Source: CALVGQ01 sp964369385
GTDB lineage: Bacteria > Bacillota_I > Bacilli_A > Erysipelotrichales > Erysipelotrichaceae
NCBI GenBank assembly: GCA_964369385.1
Contig: CAYJEY010000001.1
Location: forward strand, 1 to 64,000
DNA length: 64,000 nucleotides
Reading direction: 5' to 3'
The notes under the pieces were generated by a model. That model was not told the DNA's origin and ran no database searches. It saw nothing but the letters and a program-made list of their open reading frames with translations. The translations under genes were made by a program, and so were the position numbers. Below, one piece after another: positions 23,914 through 34,186 of this stretch (within the stretch, counting starts at the first letter, position 1; the number at the start of each line of letters is the position of its first letter).

Positions 23914-26514
23914 ATGAAAAAAATGATGTTAGTAGATGGGAATTCCCTCTTATTTAGAGGGTTTTATGCCACAATTTATACACACGGAATGAAAACAAGT
24001 GAAGGGGTATACACAAATGCTGTGTATGCTTTTGCAAATATGTTAAATAAAGCAATTGAACTTGTGCAACCAGATACTATTTTAGTTGCATTTGATTCAG
24101 CGAAAAAGAATTTTCGTCATGAAATGTTCCCTGAATACAAAGGGGGAAGAAAAGAAACTCCACACGAGTTAATTGGTCAATTTGCTATTGTAAGGGAATA
24201 CTTAGATGCGATGAATATCTCTCGTTTTGAACTAGATGGTGTAGAGGCTGATGATATTATTGGTACATTAGCTAAACGCTATCCAGATTGGCAAATCAAT
24301 ATTCTTACAAGTGATCGTGATTTGTTGCAGGTAATCGATGATACAACTTCTGTGTGGTTGTTGAAAAAAGGAATTAGTGAAATCGAAAAAATGACAAAAG
24401 AAGCATTGATTGAAAAAATGGGAATCCAACCACTGCAAGTCATTGACTTAAAAGGATTGTCAGGGGATGCTTCAGACAATATTCCAGGAATTCCAGGTGT
24501 AGGTGAGAAAACAGCGATGAAATTACTTGATCAATTTGGAAGTGTCGAAGGAGTAATTGAGCATGTTGAAGAGTTAAAAGGTAAACTTAAGGAAAAAGTA
24601 AGTGAGTTTGCAGAGCAAGCACTGATGTCAAAGCAATTAGCTACAATTAAAGTCGATGTTGAAATCCCAATGAATGAAGTTGATTTTGAATTTATACCAA
24701 ATCGTAATCAACAAATTGCCTTTTTCCAAAAATATGAAATGAATTCTTTTGTAAGAAAATTACAAGAAGCTTCAGTAGTTGGTGAATCTACGTCAGTAAA
24801 GAAACAAGTAATTCAACAAGTGAAAAATTGTCCGACTCATTTACTGCAAGAAGGGGCAATCATTGCTTACGATGTAGATAGTGATAATCCTTATTTATCA
24901 AATTTAAACGGAGTAGGAGTTCAATATGGTGTTGAGCAAGTATATTTAACAATTGAAGATGTGTTGAATGATCAAGTATTCTTAGATTATTTAGCAAGTA
25001 ATACGACGAAAGTAAGTCATGATGTAAAAATGATGCATCATGTCTTTGTCCGTCATCAAATCAATATTGAGAAAGTTAGTTTTGACACAATGATTAGTGC
25101 ATTCTTGTGTGATTCAGCACTAACAAGTTTTGAAAAATTGCAACAAGCCTATGAATGTGATTTTACACTAACACTTCAAGATGTTTATGGGAAACCAAAT
25201 AAACCAATCTTGCCTGAGTTGGATCAACAAATGAGTTACATGGCACAAAAGTTACATATGACAAGCAAGATTTATGAGGAAACAAAGAATAAGCTAAAAA
25301 CACTAAATTTAGAACATTTATTTTATGAGGTAGAAATGCCTTTAGCTAAAATATTGTTTAAAATGGAATATGAGGGGATTTCAATTGACCAAGAACACCT
25401 AAATGAGATTTCTTTGAATATGCAACAAAAAGTAGAAGACATTACAGCGCAAATGCTCATTTATTGTAGTGAACCGATTAACTTTAATTCACCTAAACAA
25501 TTAGCTGTATTGTTGTTTGATGAATTAGGTCTTCCAGCTAATAAGAAACGTAGTACTTCTGTGGACATATTAGAGAAGTTAGATGGAAAACATCCAATCA
25601 TTTCATTACTTATGGAATATCGTAAATATCAAAAGCTTGTGAGCACATACACTGAAGGGCTTAAAAAGAATATTTTTTCTGATGGGAAAATACATACAAT
25701 TTATACACAATGTGTAACACAAACAGGACGACTATCAAGTACAGCACCAAATCTTCAAAATATCAGTGTGCGAGATGAAGAAGGTCGTACTGTGCGTAGT
25801 GCGTTTGTGGCACAAGATGGACATATGTTAGTAGGTGCGGATTACTCGCAAGTAGAATTGCGCGTCTTAGCACATATGGCAAAAGAAGAAAAATTAGTTG
25901 AAGCATTTAATCAAGATCAAGATATTCACACTTTGACAGCTAGTGAGTTGTTTGAGGTGGATGCGCAGCAAGTGAGCTCACTGCAACGCCGACAAGCTAA
26001 GGCAGTAAATTTTGGGATTGTATATGGTATATCTGATTTTGGGCTCTCAGAACAGCTACAAGTAAGCCGTAAAGAAGCGCAAGCGTTTATTGATAAATAC
26101 CTTGCAACTTATCCTAATATTTCTGTGTATATGGATAAAACGATTGCTTTTTGTGAGGAACATGGATATGTAGAAACACTGTTCCATCGCCGTAGAGAAA
26201 TCAAAGAAATTCATGATAAAAACTATATGATGCGTGAGTTTGGAAAACGTGCTGCAATGAATGCGCCGATTCAGGGAACTGCTGCAGACTTAATCAAGAT
26301 GGCAATGATTAACATTGATAAAAAGATGAGTGAACTTCATCTTGAATCAAAAATGTTACTTCAAGTACACGATGAATTAATTTTCCATGTTCCTAATCAT
26401 GAGAAAGATCTGATGTTAGCACTGGTGAAGCAGGAAATGGAAAATGTTGTAGAGTTTGATGTAGTATTGAAAGTAGACGCACAAGTTGGTAAAACTTGGT
26501 ATGAGACGAAGTAA
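23914..26514 (+). CDS. polA: DNA polymerase I
   Basis: PolA (866 residues) fills gaps and removes RNA primers. The N-terminal 5' nuclease is intact (VDGNSLLFRGF, VEADDIIGTLA, GLSGDASDNIPGIPGVGEKTA). The middle 3'-5' exonuclease domain appears inactive: the DxE motif reads YDVDSDNPY, as in other Bacillota. Polymerase motifs A (ADYSQVELRVLAHMA), B (RRQAKAVNFGIVYG) and C (QVHDELIFHV) are present. The stop codon overlaps the mutM start. Confidence 0.97.
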   Translation: MKKMMLVDGNSLLFRGFYATIYTHGMKTSEGVYTNAVYAFANMLNKAIELVQPDTILVAFDSAKKNFRHEMFPEYKGGRKETPHELIGQFAIVREYLDAMNISRFELDGVEADDIIGTLAKRYPDWQINILTSDRDLLQVIDDTTSVWLLKKGISEIEKMTKEALIEKMGIQPLQVIDLKGLSGDASDNIPGIPGVGEKTAMKLLDQFGSVEGVIEHVEELKGKLKEKVSEFAEQALMSKQLATIKVDVEIPMNEVDFEFIPNRNQQIAFFQKYEMNSFVRKLQEASVVGESTSVKKQVIQQVKNCPTHLLQEGAIIAYDVDSDNPYLSNLNGVGVQYGVEQVYLTIEDVLNDQVFLDYLASNTTKVSHDVKMMHHVFVRHQINIEKVSFDTMISAFLCDSALTSFEKLQQAYECDFTLTLQDVYGKPNKPILPELDQQMSYMAQKLHMTSKIYEETKNKLKTLNLEHLFYEVEMPLAKILFKMEYEGISIDQEHLNEISLNMQQKVEDITAQMLIYCSEPINFNSPKQLAVLLFDELGLPANKKRSTSVDILEKLDGKHPIISLLMEYRKYQKLVSTYTEGLKKNIFSDGKIHTIYTQCVTQTGRLSSTAPNLQNISVRDEEGRTVRSAFVAQDGHMLVGADYSQVELRVLAHMAKEEKLVEAFNQDQDIHTLTASELFEVDAQQVSSLQRRQAKAVNFGIVYGISDFGLSEQLQVSRKEAQAFIDKYLATYPNISVYMDKTIAFCEEHGYVETLFHRRREIKEIHDKNYMMREFGKRAAMNAPIQGTAADLIKMAMINIDKKMSELHLESKMLLQVHDELIFHVPNHEKDLMLALVKQEMENVVEFDVVLKVDAQVGKTWYETK

Positions 26515-27335
26515 TGCCAGAATTACCAGAGGTACAGACAGTTGTATCAACTCTTGAACATTTAATCAAAGACGCTAAAATTAAAGATATTAAAATCTAT
26601 TATGATAAAATTATTGTAGGGGATAGTGAGTATTTTAAACAAATATGTATGAATCAGTCCTTCCGTAATTTTACAAGACGCGGAAAATATATTGTTTTAA
26701 ATATGGACAACATAGATTTAGTTGTACATTTACGAATGGAAGGTAAATTTTATGTGCAACAAGCAAGTGATGTTATGGCAAAACATACGCATCTCTCTTT
26801 CTATTTAGAAGATGGAAGACGCTTAGATTATCATGATACTCGTAAGTTTGGCCGAATTGAATTAATGCCTTCACAAGAAAGTTATGAACATTTTAAAACA
26901 CTTGGTCCTGAGCCATGGAGTGAACGATTTAATGAGCAATACATTAAAGAGTATTTTGCTGGAAAGTCTACATCACTCAAAGTCATGTTGCTCAATCAGG
27001 AGTTTGTAGCAGGAATTGGGAATATTTATGCTGATGAAGTTTGCTTTGCATTGAAACTACATCCACTCACACCAATTTCTAAATTAAAGAAAAAAGATTT
27101 TACAAGATTGATTGAAGCGGTTAGAAGTGTCTTGGAAAAAGCCATTGCCGCTGGAGGAAGTACAATTCGTAGTTATACATCTTCACTTGGTGTTAGTGGA
27201 TTATTTCAACTTCAAATCAATGTATATGGTCAAGTCAATAAGCCATGCCCAGTATGTTCTACTCCAATAAAAAAAATAAAAGTAGCACAACGCGGCACAT
27301 CTTATTGTCCAAAATGTCAGAGGTTAAAAAAATGA
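26514..27335 (+). CDS. mutM: formamidopyrimidine-DNA glycosylase
   Basis: MutM/Fpg (273 residues) removes 8-oxoguanine and cuts the site. The N terminus after Met is PELPEVQT, with the catalytic proline and glutamate. A conserved lysine occurs in LRMEGKF, NIYADE is in the middle, and the C-terminal zinc finger has CPVC and CPKC pairs. The gene overlaps polA by one base and coaE by four, forming a tight operon as in Bacillus. Confidence 0.97.
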   Translation: MPELPEVQTVVSTLEHLIKDAKIKDIKIYYDKIIVGDSEYFKQICMNQSFRNFTRRGKYIVLNMDNIDLVVHLRMEGKFYVQQASDVMAKHTHLSFYLEDGRRLDYHDTRKFGRIELMPSQESYEHFKTLGPEPWSERFNEQYIKEYFAGKSTSLKVMLLNQEFVAGIGNIYADEVCFALKLHPLTPISKLKKKDFTRLIEAVRSVLEKAIAAGGSTIRSYTSSLGVSGLFQLQINVYGQVNKPCPVCSTPIKKIKVAQRGTSYCPKCQRLKK

Positions 27336-27904
27336 AAAAAATAGCAATTACTGGAGGAATTGGCTCAGGAAAATCAAAGTGTAGTAGTATATTAAGAGAA
27401 ATGGACTATGAAGTATTTGATTGTGATGCCAGTGCAAAAAAATTAAGAGAAAATAATTTACAAGTTCAATCAGAAATTGCTAATGCATTTAGTGAGTGTG
27501 TTAATCAAGGTAAGCTAAATACACTAAAATTAGCAGAACATATATTTCAACACCCAGAGGCAAAGCAAGTACTTCAAGATTTACTTTTACCTCATATTTT
27601 AAACGATATGAATCAACAAGCAAAAGCATGTCAAAAAGAATTCTTTTTTGCAGAAGTACCATTACTATTCGAGGTGGAGTGGCAACAATACTTTGATGGA
27701 AGTCTACTTATTAGTGCTGATGAAACAGTTAGAATCGAGCGGTTAATGAATCAACGAGGACTTTTAAAAAGGGATATTGAAGCAAGAATTGCCAATCAAA
27801 TGAATGATAAAAAAAAGCGGCAACTTGCAACATGGGTGATTGAAAACAATCAAAATGAAAAAGCGTTAAAAGAAAAAATAAAAAAATGGTTATCGCAATT
27901 GTAG
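27332..27904 (+). CDS. coaE: dephospho-CoA kinase
   Basis: CoaE (190 residues) phosphorylates dephospho-CoA in the last step of CoA synthesis. P-loop GGIGSGKS lies at 8-15, DCDASAKKL follows, and EVPLLFE is the family motif. The start ATG overlaps the mutM TGA (ATGA), with AGGTTAAAA just upstream. Its partner enzyme coaD is at 39309 in the same window. Confidence 0.96.
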   Translation: MKKIAITGGIGSGKSKCSSILREMDYEVFDCDASAKKLRENNLQVQSEIANAFSECVNQGKLNTLKLAEHIFQHPEAKQVLQDLLLPHILNDMNQQAKACQKEFFFAEVPLLFEVEWQQYFDGSLLISADETVRIERLMNQRGLLKRDIEARIANQMNDKKKRQLATWVIENNQNEKALKEKIKKWLSQL

Positions 27905-27914
27905 GAGGGGTAAT

Positions 27915-29123
27915 ATGTTATTAGAAGGAAAAGATGGATATAAAATTGAATATACATATATAATTTCTCAAGCACAGCTTCATTCTTTGATGATGTGTTA
28001 TCAACCATGTGTAGGGAGTCAGGCTATATCACTTTTCTTGACCCTCATTGCTGAAGCATGTAAGGATCAACTTTATTACGATACTCATCATCGTTTGTGT
28101 AAGCTTATGGCAATGGATATTCAGTCTATCGAGCAAGCGCTAAAACGATTGGAGGAGTTTCATCTTGTGCGTACATTTGTGCGCCAAGAGGAAGATCGCA
28201 AGCATGTAATTTATATGCTTCGTCCGGTATTGTTGATTGATGATTTTATTAATCATCAAACATTGGGACGTATATATCTGCAGAGTATAGGAGCAGATGA
28301 TATTGCAGTTACTAAACAAAAAACATCCCGTTGGATGGCTGATAAAATTGGTTTTCAAGAAACAACTAGATCACTAGGGACAACTTGGCTGAATTCATGG
28401 GATGAGACGGATGAGCAGAAATTCAAGTTAGTTAAACCGCGTTCAATTGTCGAGCGTCAAGTCATTGAACAATCAGGATTTGATATTCAAAGATTTTTAC
28501 AAGAGAGTACACCATTAAGCTTTCCTGTAGGAGCAAGAACGCCAGAAGCGATTCGAGCAATAAGTGAATTAGCTACCGTTTATGGAATATCACACGATAG
28601 TCTACGTATTGCCGTGGGAAGAAGTTTAACTCCAGATTCAAAACAAGTAGATATTGCAAAGTTATCATTTTTAGTACGACGTCAAACGAGTCAAGAAGTG
28701 AAAGCTCCAGATTCTAAATATGATCTTGCACCAATAGTATTCTTGAAGCAACTACAGGGTGGAAGTGAAGTATTTGAAGGAGAAGCAAGACTGCTTGAAT
28801 CACTTGTCACAAAACAAAAGATGCCGTATCAAGTTGTCAATGTGATGATTGAGGGGATTCTTAAAACAAATGACAATAAGCTAACTAAAGGATTTGTAGA
28901 GAGTATAGCGGCAACATGGATTAGAAATAATATTAATACATTAGAGAAAGCATTAGAAGCCGTAAAAACAATTGGGGCAAATACGTATTCTTACAATAAA
29001 ACAAGAGTTAGAAAAGCCGTGTTACCGCAAGGATATAAACAAGAAGTGACACAGGATAAACCATTGACTGCACAACAAAAACGTCAGTTAGAAGAGTCTT
29101 TGAAAAAATTAGGAGGGAACTAG
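27915..29123 (+). CDS. dnaB: replication initiation and membrane attachment protein DnaB
   Basis: This 402-residue protein is of the Bacillus DnaB/DnaD family (not the E. coli helicase) and helps load the replicative helicase at oriC and restart sites. The N-terminal winged helix and the DnaB_2 region near LETLVTKQKMPYQVVNVMIEG and FVESIAATWIRNNINTLEKA are recognisable. It is followed without a gap by dnaI, its loading partner. GGAGGGG precedes ATG 27915. Confidence 0.9.
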   Translation: MLLEGKDGYKIEYTYIISQAQLHSLMMCYQPCVGSQAISLFLTLIAEACKDQLYYDTHHRLCKLMAMDIQSIEQALKRLEEFHLVRTFVRQEEDRKHVIYMLRPVLLIDDFINHQTLGRIYLQSIGADDIAVTKQKTSRWMADKIGFQETTRSLGTTWLNSWDETDEQKFKLVKPRSIVERQVIEQSGFDIQRFLQESTPLSFPVGARTPEAIRAISELATVYGISHDSLRIAVGRSLTPDSKQVDIAKLSFLVRRQTSQEVKAPDSKYDLAPIVFLKQLQGGSEVFEGEARLLESLVTKQKMPYQVVNVMIEGILKTNDNKLTKGFVESIAATWIRNNINTLEKALEAVKTIGANTYSYNKTRVRKAVLPQGYKQEVTQDKPLTAQQKRQLEESLKKLGGN

Positions 29124-30035
29124 ATGAAACAATTTCAAATGAAAGTACAAGTTGATGATGAATTGCTAGCTCAACATGAGCAATTAGTGAATCAGTTATT
29201 GAATGACCCAAATGTATTAGATGCATGTCAACGTGCGAATATCAATACTGAGTGGATTTCTCGCTTTCCATTTCGAATAAAAAAATGGTATACCAACGTA
29301 TCTCTTTGTCGAGGTTGCACTGGTTTAGCTATGTGCAAACAAGAAAACAAAGGAAAATTTTACCAGCTTCGTGATGATGGTCAACTTGAGTTTTACATTC
29401 AATCTTGTAAATACTTGAAAGAACATGAAGAAAAACGTTCTCATCTATCTCGATTTGCAGTCAATGATATGCCCTCAACACTTGTATCAATGTGTATAAC
29501 TGATTTAGAAATTACACAATCTAACTTTGATGCATTTAATCAAGTAAAAGACTGGTTGCTAGAACCAAATTATGTGGGGTTTTACATCCGTGGAGAAGTC
29601 GGTGTTGGAAAAAGTACTCTTGCAGCATGTGCATGCAACCATATGGCAAAACAGGGAAAATGGGTAGCTTATGTTAATGTACCAAGTTGGATTGCACGTA
29701 TGAAAAACAACATCAACGATTCTCTTGAATTTCAACGACAGTTAACGTACCTTCAACACGTCGATTTCTTAGTGTTGGATGATATTGGGGCTGAGGCTAT
29801 GACAGCATGGTCAAGAGATGAGGTTTTATTCCCTGTTTTAAATAAGCGAATGGAAGAAAAAAGAATGACTTGGTTCACAAGTAATGAGGACTTAAATTCA
29901 TTGTTAGATCACTATCGTTTTACTAAACAGTATGGGGATGAAGAATTGAAAGCGCATAGATTTATGGAACGTGTGAAAACTCTATGTAAAGATTTGTTAA
30001 TTAATGGCCAAAATCGAAGAAATCGTAACGATTAG
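29124..30035 (+). CDS. dnaI: primosomal helicase loader DnaI
   Basis: DnaI (303 residues) is the AAA+ loader of the replicative helicase. The N-terminal part has a zinc-binding cysteine set (CRGCTGLAMC and a later SCKYL), and the AAA+ domain has Walker A GEVGVGKS (157-164) and Walker B VLDDIGAE. Immediately downstream of dnaB, with AGGAGGG spanning the junction. Confidence 0.95.
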   Translation: MKQFQMKVQVDDELLAQHEQLVNQLLNDPNVLDACQRANINTEWISRFPFRIKKWYTNVSLCRGCTGLAMCKQENKGKFYQLRDDGQLEFYIQSCKYLKEHEEKRSHLSRFAVNDMPSTLVSMCITDLEITQSNFDAFNQVKDWLLEPNYVGFYIRGEVGVGKSTLAACACNHMAKQGKWVAYVNVPSWIARMKNNINDSLEFQRQLTYLQHVDFLVLDDIGAEAMTAWSRDEVLFPVLNKRMEEKRMTWFTSNEDLNSLLDHYRFTKQYGDEELKAHRFMERVKTLCKDLLINGQNRRNRND

Positions 30036-30091
30036 CATTTATTTTATATAAAAATGTGCTATTATATTGATTGTTAATAAGGAGGCTTTTC

Positions 30092-31054
30092 ATGATTAGA
30101 CGCATTGGGATTTTAACGTCTGGTGGAGACTCACCAGGAATGAATGCTGCAATTCGTGCTGTAACACGTGTTGCCATTGCCAATGGAATTGAAGTAATTG
30201 GAATTGTTGATGGATATCGTGGAATGGTAAATGGCGATTTTCGACCACTTACAAAAGTAGATGTAAGTGATATTGTCGATCGTGGTGGAACAATTTTAGG
30301 TTCTGCACGCTTACCAGAATTCAAAGATATTGATGTGCAAAAAAAAGCAATTGAGAAACTAACAGAAGCAGGAATTGATGCAATTGTTGTTATCGGTGGA
30401 GACGGTACTTACCGTGGGGCTCTATCTCTAACTCAATTGGGGATCAACTGTATTGGGTTACCGGGTACAATTGACAATGATATTCCAGCAACTGATTTTA
30501 CAATTGGTTTCGATACAGCATTACATACAGTTGTAGACTGTGTGGATAAATTAAGAGATACTTCATCATCTCATCATCGCTGCTCTGTAGTAGAAGTGAT
30601 GGGGAACCGTTGTGGAGATTTAGCTGTTTGGGCAGCGATTAGTTGTGGGGCTGAAGCAGTAGTAACTCAAGAAACAGGATTTGATGAAGAAGCATTATTA
30701 GAAAGTTTACGTTATTTAGATGGTGTTCGTAGAAAAAAACATGCGATTGTCGTTATATCTGAAAAAATTACTGATGTAAATGATCTAGCACGCAAAATCA
30801 GTGCTAACACTGGTTTCTCTGGAAGAGCGACTGTACTTGGACATATCCAACGTGGCGGTAGTCCAACACCTGTTGATCGAGTATTATCAGCGCGTATGGC
30901 AGAAAAAGCAGTTGACTTGTTAGTTCAAGGGATTGGTGGTCATTGTGTAGGAATCGTGGATAATGAAATTGTTTCTTATCCAATTGATGAAGCATTAAAG
31001 ATGCCAAAAAAATCAAGAAAAGAATTATATCAATTATTTGATCGTTTAGTGTAG
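30092..31054 (+). CDS. pfkA: 6-phosphofructokinase
   Basis: PfkA (320 residues) makes fructose 1,6-bisphosphate with ATP. GGDSPGMNAAIR is near the N terminus, GGDGTYRGA binds ATP, and PGTIDNDIPATDFTIGFDTA carries the catalytic aspartate. It is the ATP-dependent bacterial type. The ATG at 30092 follows AAGGAGG; an in-frame TTG at 30071 has no such site. It is followed twelve bases later by pyk, the usual glycolytic pair. Confidence 0.97.
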   Translation: MIRRIGILTSGGDSPGMNAAIRAVTRVAIANGIEVIGIVDGYRGMVNGDFRPLTKVDVSDIVDRGGTILGSARLPEFKDIDVQKKAIEKLTEAGIDAIVVIGGDGTYRGALSLTQLGINCIGLPGTIDNDIPATDFTIGFDTALHTVVDCVDKLRDTSSSHHRCSVVEVMGNRCGDLAVWAAISCGAEAVVTQETGFDEEALLESLRYLDGVRRKKHAIVVISEKITDVNDLARKISANTGFSGRATVLGHIQRGGSPTPVDRVLSARMAEKAVDLLVQGIGGHCVGIVDNEIVSYPIDEALKMPKKSRKELYQLFDRLV

Positions 31055-31066
31055 GAGGATATATAA

Positions 31067-32488
31067 ATGACTAAAAAGACAAAAATCGTATGTACTATTG
31101 GACCGGCAAGTGAAGCGCCGGAAATGCTTGAAAAATTAGCAAAGGCAGGAATGAACATTACACGTTTAAATTTCTCTCATGGAGATTATGAAGAACATGG
31201 TAATCGTATCAAAAATATTCGTGAAGTATCTGAGCGTATTGGAATTAACTTAGCGATCTTATTAGATACTAAAGGTCCTGAAATCCGTTGTGGAGTTTTC
31301 GCTAATGGAAAAGAAGAATATACACGTGGAGAAATCGTAAAAGTTACTCGTGAAGAAATCGAGGGGACTCATGAACGATTCCATATTGCTTGCCCTGAAT
31401 TATTTGATGACATCAAAGCTGGAAACTATATCTTAATTGATGATGGAAAAATGCGTTTAGACGTTCTTGAAAATGATGGAAATGGTGAGTTAACTTGTGA
31501 AGTTAAAGTAAATGGTCCAATCAAAACTAAAAAAGGATGTAATGTACCAGGTGTTAAATTATCAATGCCATTCATTTCTGAAAAAGATGCTGCTGATATC
31601 CGATTTGGTTGTGAGCAAAATGTAGACTTCATTGCTGCATCATTTGTACGCCGTCCTGAAGATGTACTTGCGATTCGTGAAATTATTGAAGGAATGGGAA
31701 AACCAGAGATTCAAATTATTGCGAAAATTGAAAACCAAGAAGGTTTCGACAATGTTGCTGAAATCTTAAAAGTTGCAGACGGAGTAATGGTTGCACGTGG
31801 AGACTTAGGAGTTGAAATCCAAACTCAATTTGTACCTATCTACCAAAAACAAATTATCAAAGCTGCAAATAAAGTAGGAAAACCAGTTATTACAGCTACA
31901 CATATGTTAGATTCAATGACTGGAAACCCAAGACCAACTCGTGCTGAAGCAAGTGATGTTGCTAATGCAGTACTTGATGGAAGTGATGCAATCATGCTAT
32001 CAGCTGAATCAGCTGCAGGTGATTATCCAGTTGAAGCTGTTACAACTATGGCAGTTATCGCTGAAGCTACTGAGAAAATTATTCCTCATCGTGAGCGTTT
32101 AGAGATGTCAAAAAAATCAAGTGAAGATACAATTCAAGATGCTATTGGTATCGCTGTTTCTGATGCAACATTAACACTTGACAACATTGGAGCAGTAGTA
32201 GCATTTACACAAGGTGGAACTACAGCACGTCGTATTTCTAAATTCAGACCTGCTGCACCAATTTTAGCAATTACTTTCTCTAAAGATGTTCAACGTCGTT
32301 TAGAAGCATTCTGGGGAGTTAAACCACTTTATTCAGATGTTCAAAATGAAATGACAAATGATGATGAATTAGCATGCACATTTGCTAAATCACATGGTGT
32401 TAAACCAGGACAATTAATCATTATTACTGCTGGATACCCAACGGGTGAAGGTAGTGCAAATATGATGAAAATCATTGAAGTAAAATAA
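31067..32488 (+). CDS. pyk: pyruvate kinase
   Basis: Pyruvate kinase (473 residues) has TRLNFSHGDYEEH, the phosphoenolpyruvate site IAKIENQEG, and GDLGVEI. The C-terminal PEP-utiliser-like domain of the Bacillus enzyme is absent, giving the short form. Codon use is clean and GGAGG precedes the ATG. A small AAAGGAG/CTCCTTT hairpin follows the stop (about 32496-32517) but lacks a T tract, so read-through into the next gene is likely. Confidence 0.97.
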   Translation: MTKKTKIVCTIGPASEAPEMLEKLAKAGMNITRLNFSHGDYEEHGNRIKNIREVSERIGINLAILLDTKGPEIRCGVFANGKEEYTRGEIVKVTREEIEGTHERFHIACPELFDDIKAGNYILIDDGKMRLDVLENDGNGELTCEVKVNGPIKTKKGCNVPGVKLSMPFISEKDAADIRFGCEQNVDFIAASFVRRPEDVLAIREIIEGMGKPEIQIIAKIENQEGFDNVAEILKVADGVMVARGDLGVEIQTQFVPIYQKQIIKAANKVGKPVITATHMLDSMTGNPRPTRAEASDVANAVLDGSDAIMLSAESAAGDYPVEAVTTMAVIAEATEKIIPHRERLEMSKKSSEDTIQDAIGIAVSDATLTLDNIGAVVAFTQGGTTARRISKFRPAAPILAITFSKDVQRRLEAFWGVKPLYSDVQNEMTNDDELACTFAKSHGVKPGQLIIITAGYPTGEGSANMMKIIEVK

Positions 32489-32538
32489 TTTAATAAAGGA
32501 GTCCAATGGCTCCTTTCATTGCATACGGAGGATAAAAT

Positions 32539-33570
32539 ATGAATATCAACTATATTATGGATTTTGCAAAACAGGTGTTGGCGATTGATAGTCCAACTGG
32601 TTATACAAAAGAAGCAATTGATTTTGTAAAAAAAGAGGCGCAAGCCTTAGGTTATTCTTGTGAGCTTACAAATAAAGGAAATCTAATTGTTAAGGTGCAA
32701 GGAAAAGAAGAAGGAAAAGTCATTGGATATAGCGCCCATGTAGACACACTTGGATTAATGGTAAGATCTATTAAATCAGATGGAACATTGGCATTTACAT
32801 TGCTAGGAGGACCACAGTTAAATACTGTAGATGGGGAGTATTGTCGCGTAGTTACTCGTGATAAAAAAGTTTTTACAGGAACAATTTTATCTAATCATCC
32901 TGCAGCCCATGTACACAAAGAGTCAAGTAGTGCTGCACGTACAGATAGCACAATGCATATTCGATTAGATGAAAAAGTATCATCAAAAAAAGATGTGGAA
33001 GCCCTTGGAATCAATACTGGAGATTTTATATGTATTGATACGAAAACGACACTTACTGAGTCAGGATTTTTAAAGAGTCGCTTCTTAGATGATAAAATTT
33101 CTGTAGCGATTCTAGTGGGCGTAATGAAAGCACTAAAAGAAGAAAATTTATCACCAACATATACTACCTACTTCTTATTTTCGACATATGAAGAGGTTGG
33201 ACATGGAAGTAGCTATATTCCTCAAGATATTACTGAATTAATTTCAGTGGATATGGGGTGTATTGGACTTGATTTGAACTGCACAGAGTTTGATGTTTCA
33301 ATCTGTGCTAAGGATTCAGGAGGGCCTTATGATTATGAACTAACATCAACACTTATTGAATTAGCAAAGAAGAATAAGCTATCCTATGCTGTTGATATTT
33401 ATCCGTTTTATGGTTCTGATACTGGGGCAGCCTTACGTGCGGGGAATGACATTCGTGGAGGCTTGATTGGACCGGGTGTTGCTGCTAGCCATGGTATGGA
33501 AAGAACACACAAAGAAGGGGTACTTTCGAGTGCTCAGCTTGTATTAGCTTATTGTTTACATCAAGACTAG
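32539..33570 (+). CDS. M42-family aminopeptidase
   Basis: The 343-residue protein is a cytosolic zinc aminopeptidase of the FrvX/YsdC/PepA type. GYSAHVDTLGLMV gives the first metal His/Asp, DDKISVAIL the bridging Asp, EEVGHGS the catalytic and metal glutamates, SVDMG an Asp, and ERTHKEG the last His. Preferred substrate is not predictable. CGGAGG precedes the ATG. A strong terminator follows. Confidence 0.93.
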   Translation: MNINYIMDFAKQVLAIDSPTGYTKEAIDFVKKEAQALGYSCELTNKGNLIVKVQGKEEGKVIGYSAHVDTLGLMVRSIKSDGTLAFTLLGGPQLNTVDGEYCRVVTRDKKVFTGTILSNHPAAHVHKESSSAARTDSTMHIRLDEKVSSKKDVEALGINTGDFICIDTKTTLTESGFLKSRFLDDKISVAILVGVMKALKEENLSPTYTTYFLFSTYEEVGHGSSYIPQDITELISVDMGCIGLDLNCTEFDVSICAKDSGGPYDYELTSTLIELAKKNKLSYAVDIYPFYGSDTGAALRAGNDIRGGLIGPGVAASHGMERTHKEGVLSSAQLVLAYCLHQD

Positions 33571-33605
33571 AAAAAACCTTAGCGAATTTAAACGCTAAGG
33601 TTTTT
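33571..33605. terminator. bidirectional terminator
   Basis: AAAAACCTTAGCG pairs with CGCTAAGGTTTTT around AATTTAA between convergent genes. The right arm overlaps the 3' end of the HD-domain gene. Confidence 0.93.
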
Positions 33606-34121
33606 AAATAAGTGCATGAACTCTTCCTTTACATCAACAATACTACGTACTTCTATTTCTGTATCACTGTAATTGAGAATTGGTATTGATGAAACATAGT
33701 TACTCATAAGTTTAGTGAGTTCGATTTGCAGTACAGAATCATCTATTTCACTCACTTGTGCACTCTCTTCAATTGATAAAGGCGTACCTAGAAACTTTTG
33801 AAAAATTGTATCTTGTAGTGCCTTTTCAATGATGAGATATTGTGATAAGTGTTTTTTTACAGGACGAGTGATATCTGCGATATAAGTCTCGCTTGCATCA
33901 TGGAGTAAGCATGCTAGCTGTACCTTTTTTGAATATCCTTTTGCTTTAGCTTCTTTGCTGCAGTGAATACTATGTTGGGCAACACTATAAAAATGGGCGA
34001 CATGGCCATTACCACGACACATCATGGATAAAGCATGCGCAATATCTTTGATTTGAATATCAGCTACTTGAGGGGTAATTGGGTCGAATTGTGTTCCAGA
34101 ATGTAAATTCATTTTGTTCAT
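33588..34121 (-). CDS. HD-domain phosphohydrolase (YfbR-like)
   Basis: This 177-residue protein resembles YfbR-type 5'-deoxynucleotidases. Its metal site is spread over VAQHSIHCS (His), CLLHDASETY (His-Asp) and a later Asp in SEIDDSVLQ. The family hydrolyses deoxynucleoside monophosphates or related nucleotides; specificity is inferred. AAGGAGA precedes the start. It may follow the ferritin-like gene on the same strand. Confidence 0.85.
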   Translation of the reverse strand: MNKMNLHSGTQFDPITPQVADIQIKDIAHALSMMCRGNGHVAHFYSVAQHSIHCSKEAKAKGYSKKVQLACLLHDASETYIADITRPVKKHLSQYLIIEKALQDTIFQKFLGTPLSIEESAQVSEIDDSVLQIELTKLMSNYVSSIPILNYSDTEIEVRSIVDVKEEFMHLFKNLSV

Positions 34122-34186
34122 GTGGATCTCCTTATAATAAAAAATAAGTTCTATGACTTATTTTTTATTATAGTGCTCTTTGAAAA

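Noticed and set aside
30036..30091. Possible small RNA or terminator between dnaI and pfkA
   Set aside because: The AGCA...TGCT pairing is short, AT-rich and has no T tract; it is better read as a promoter region for pfkA.
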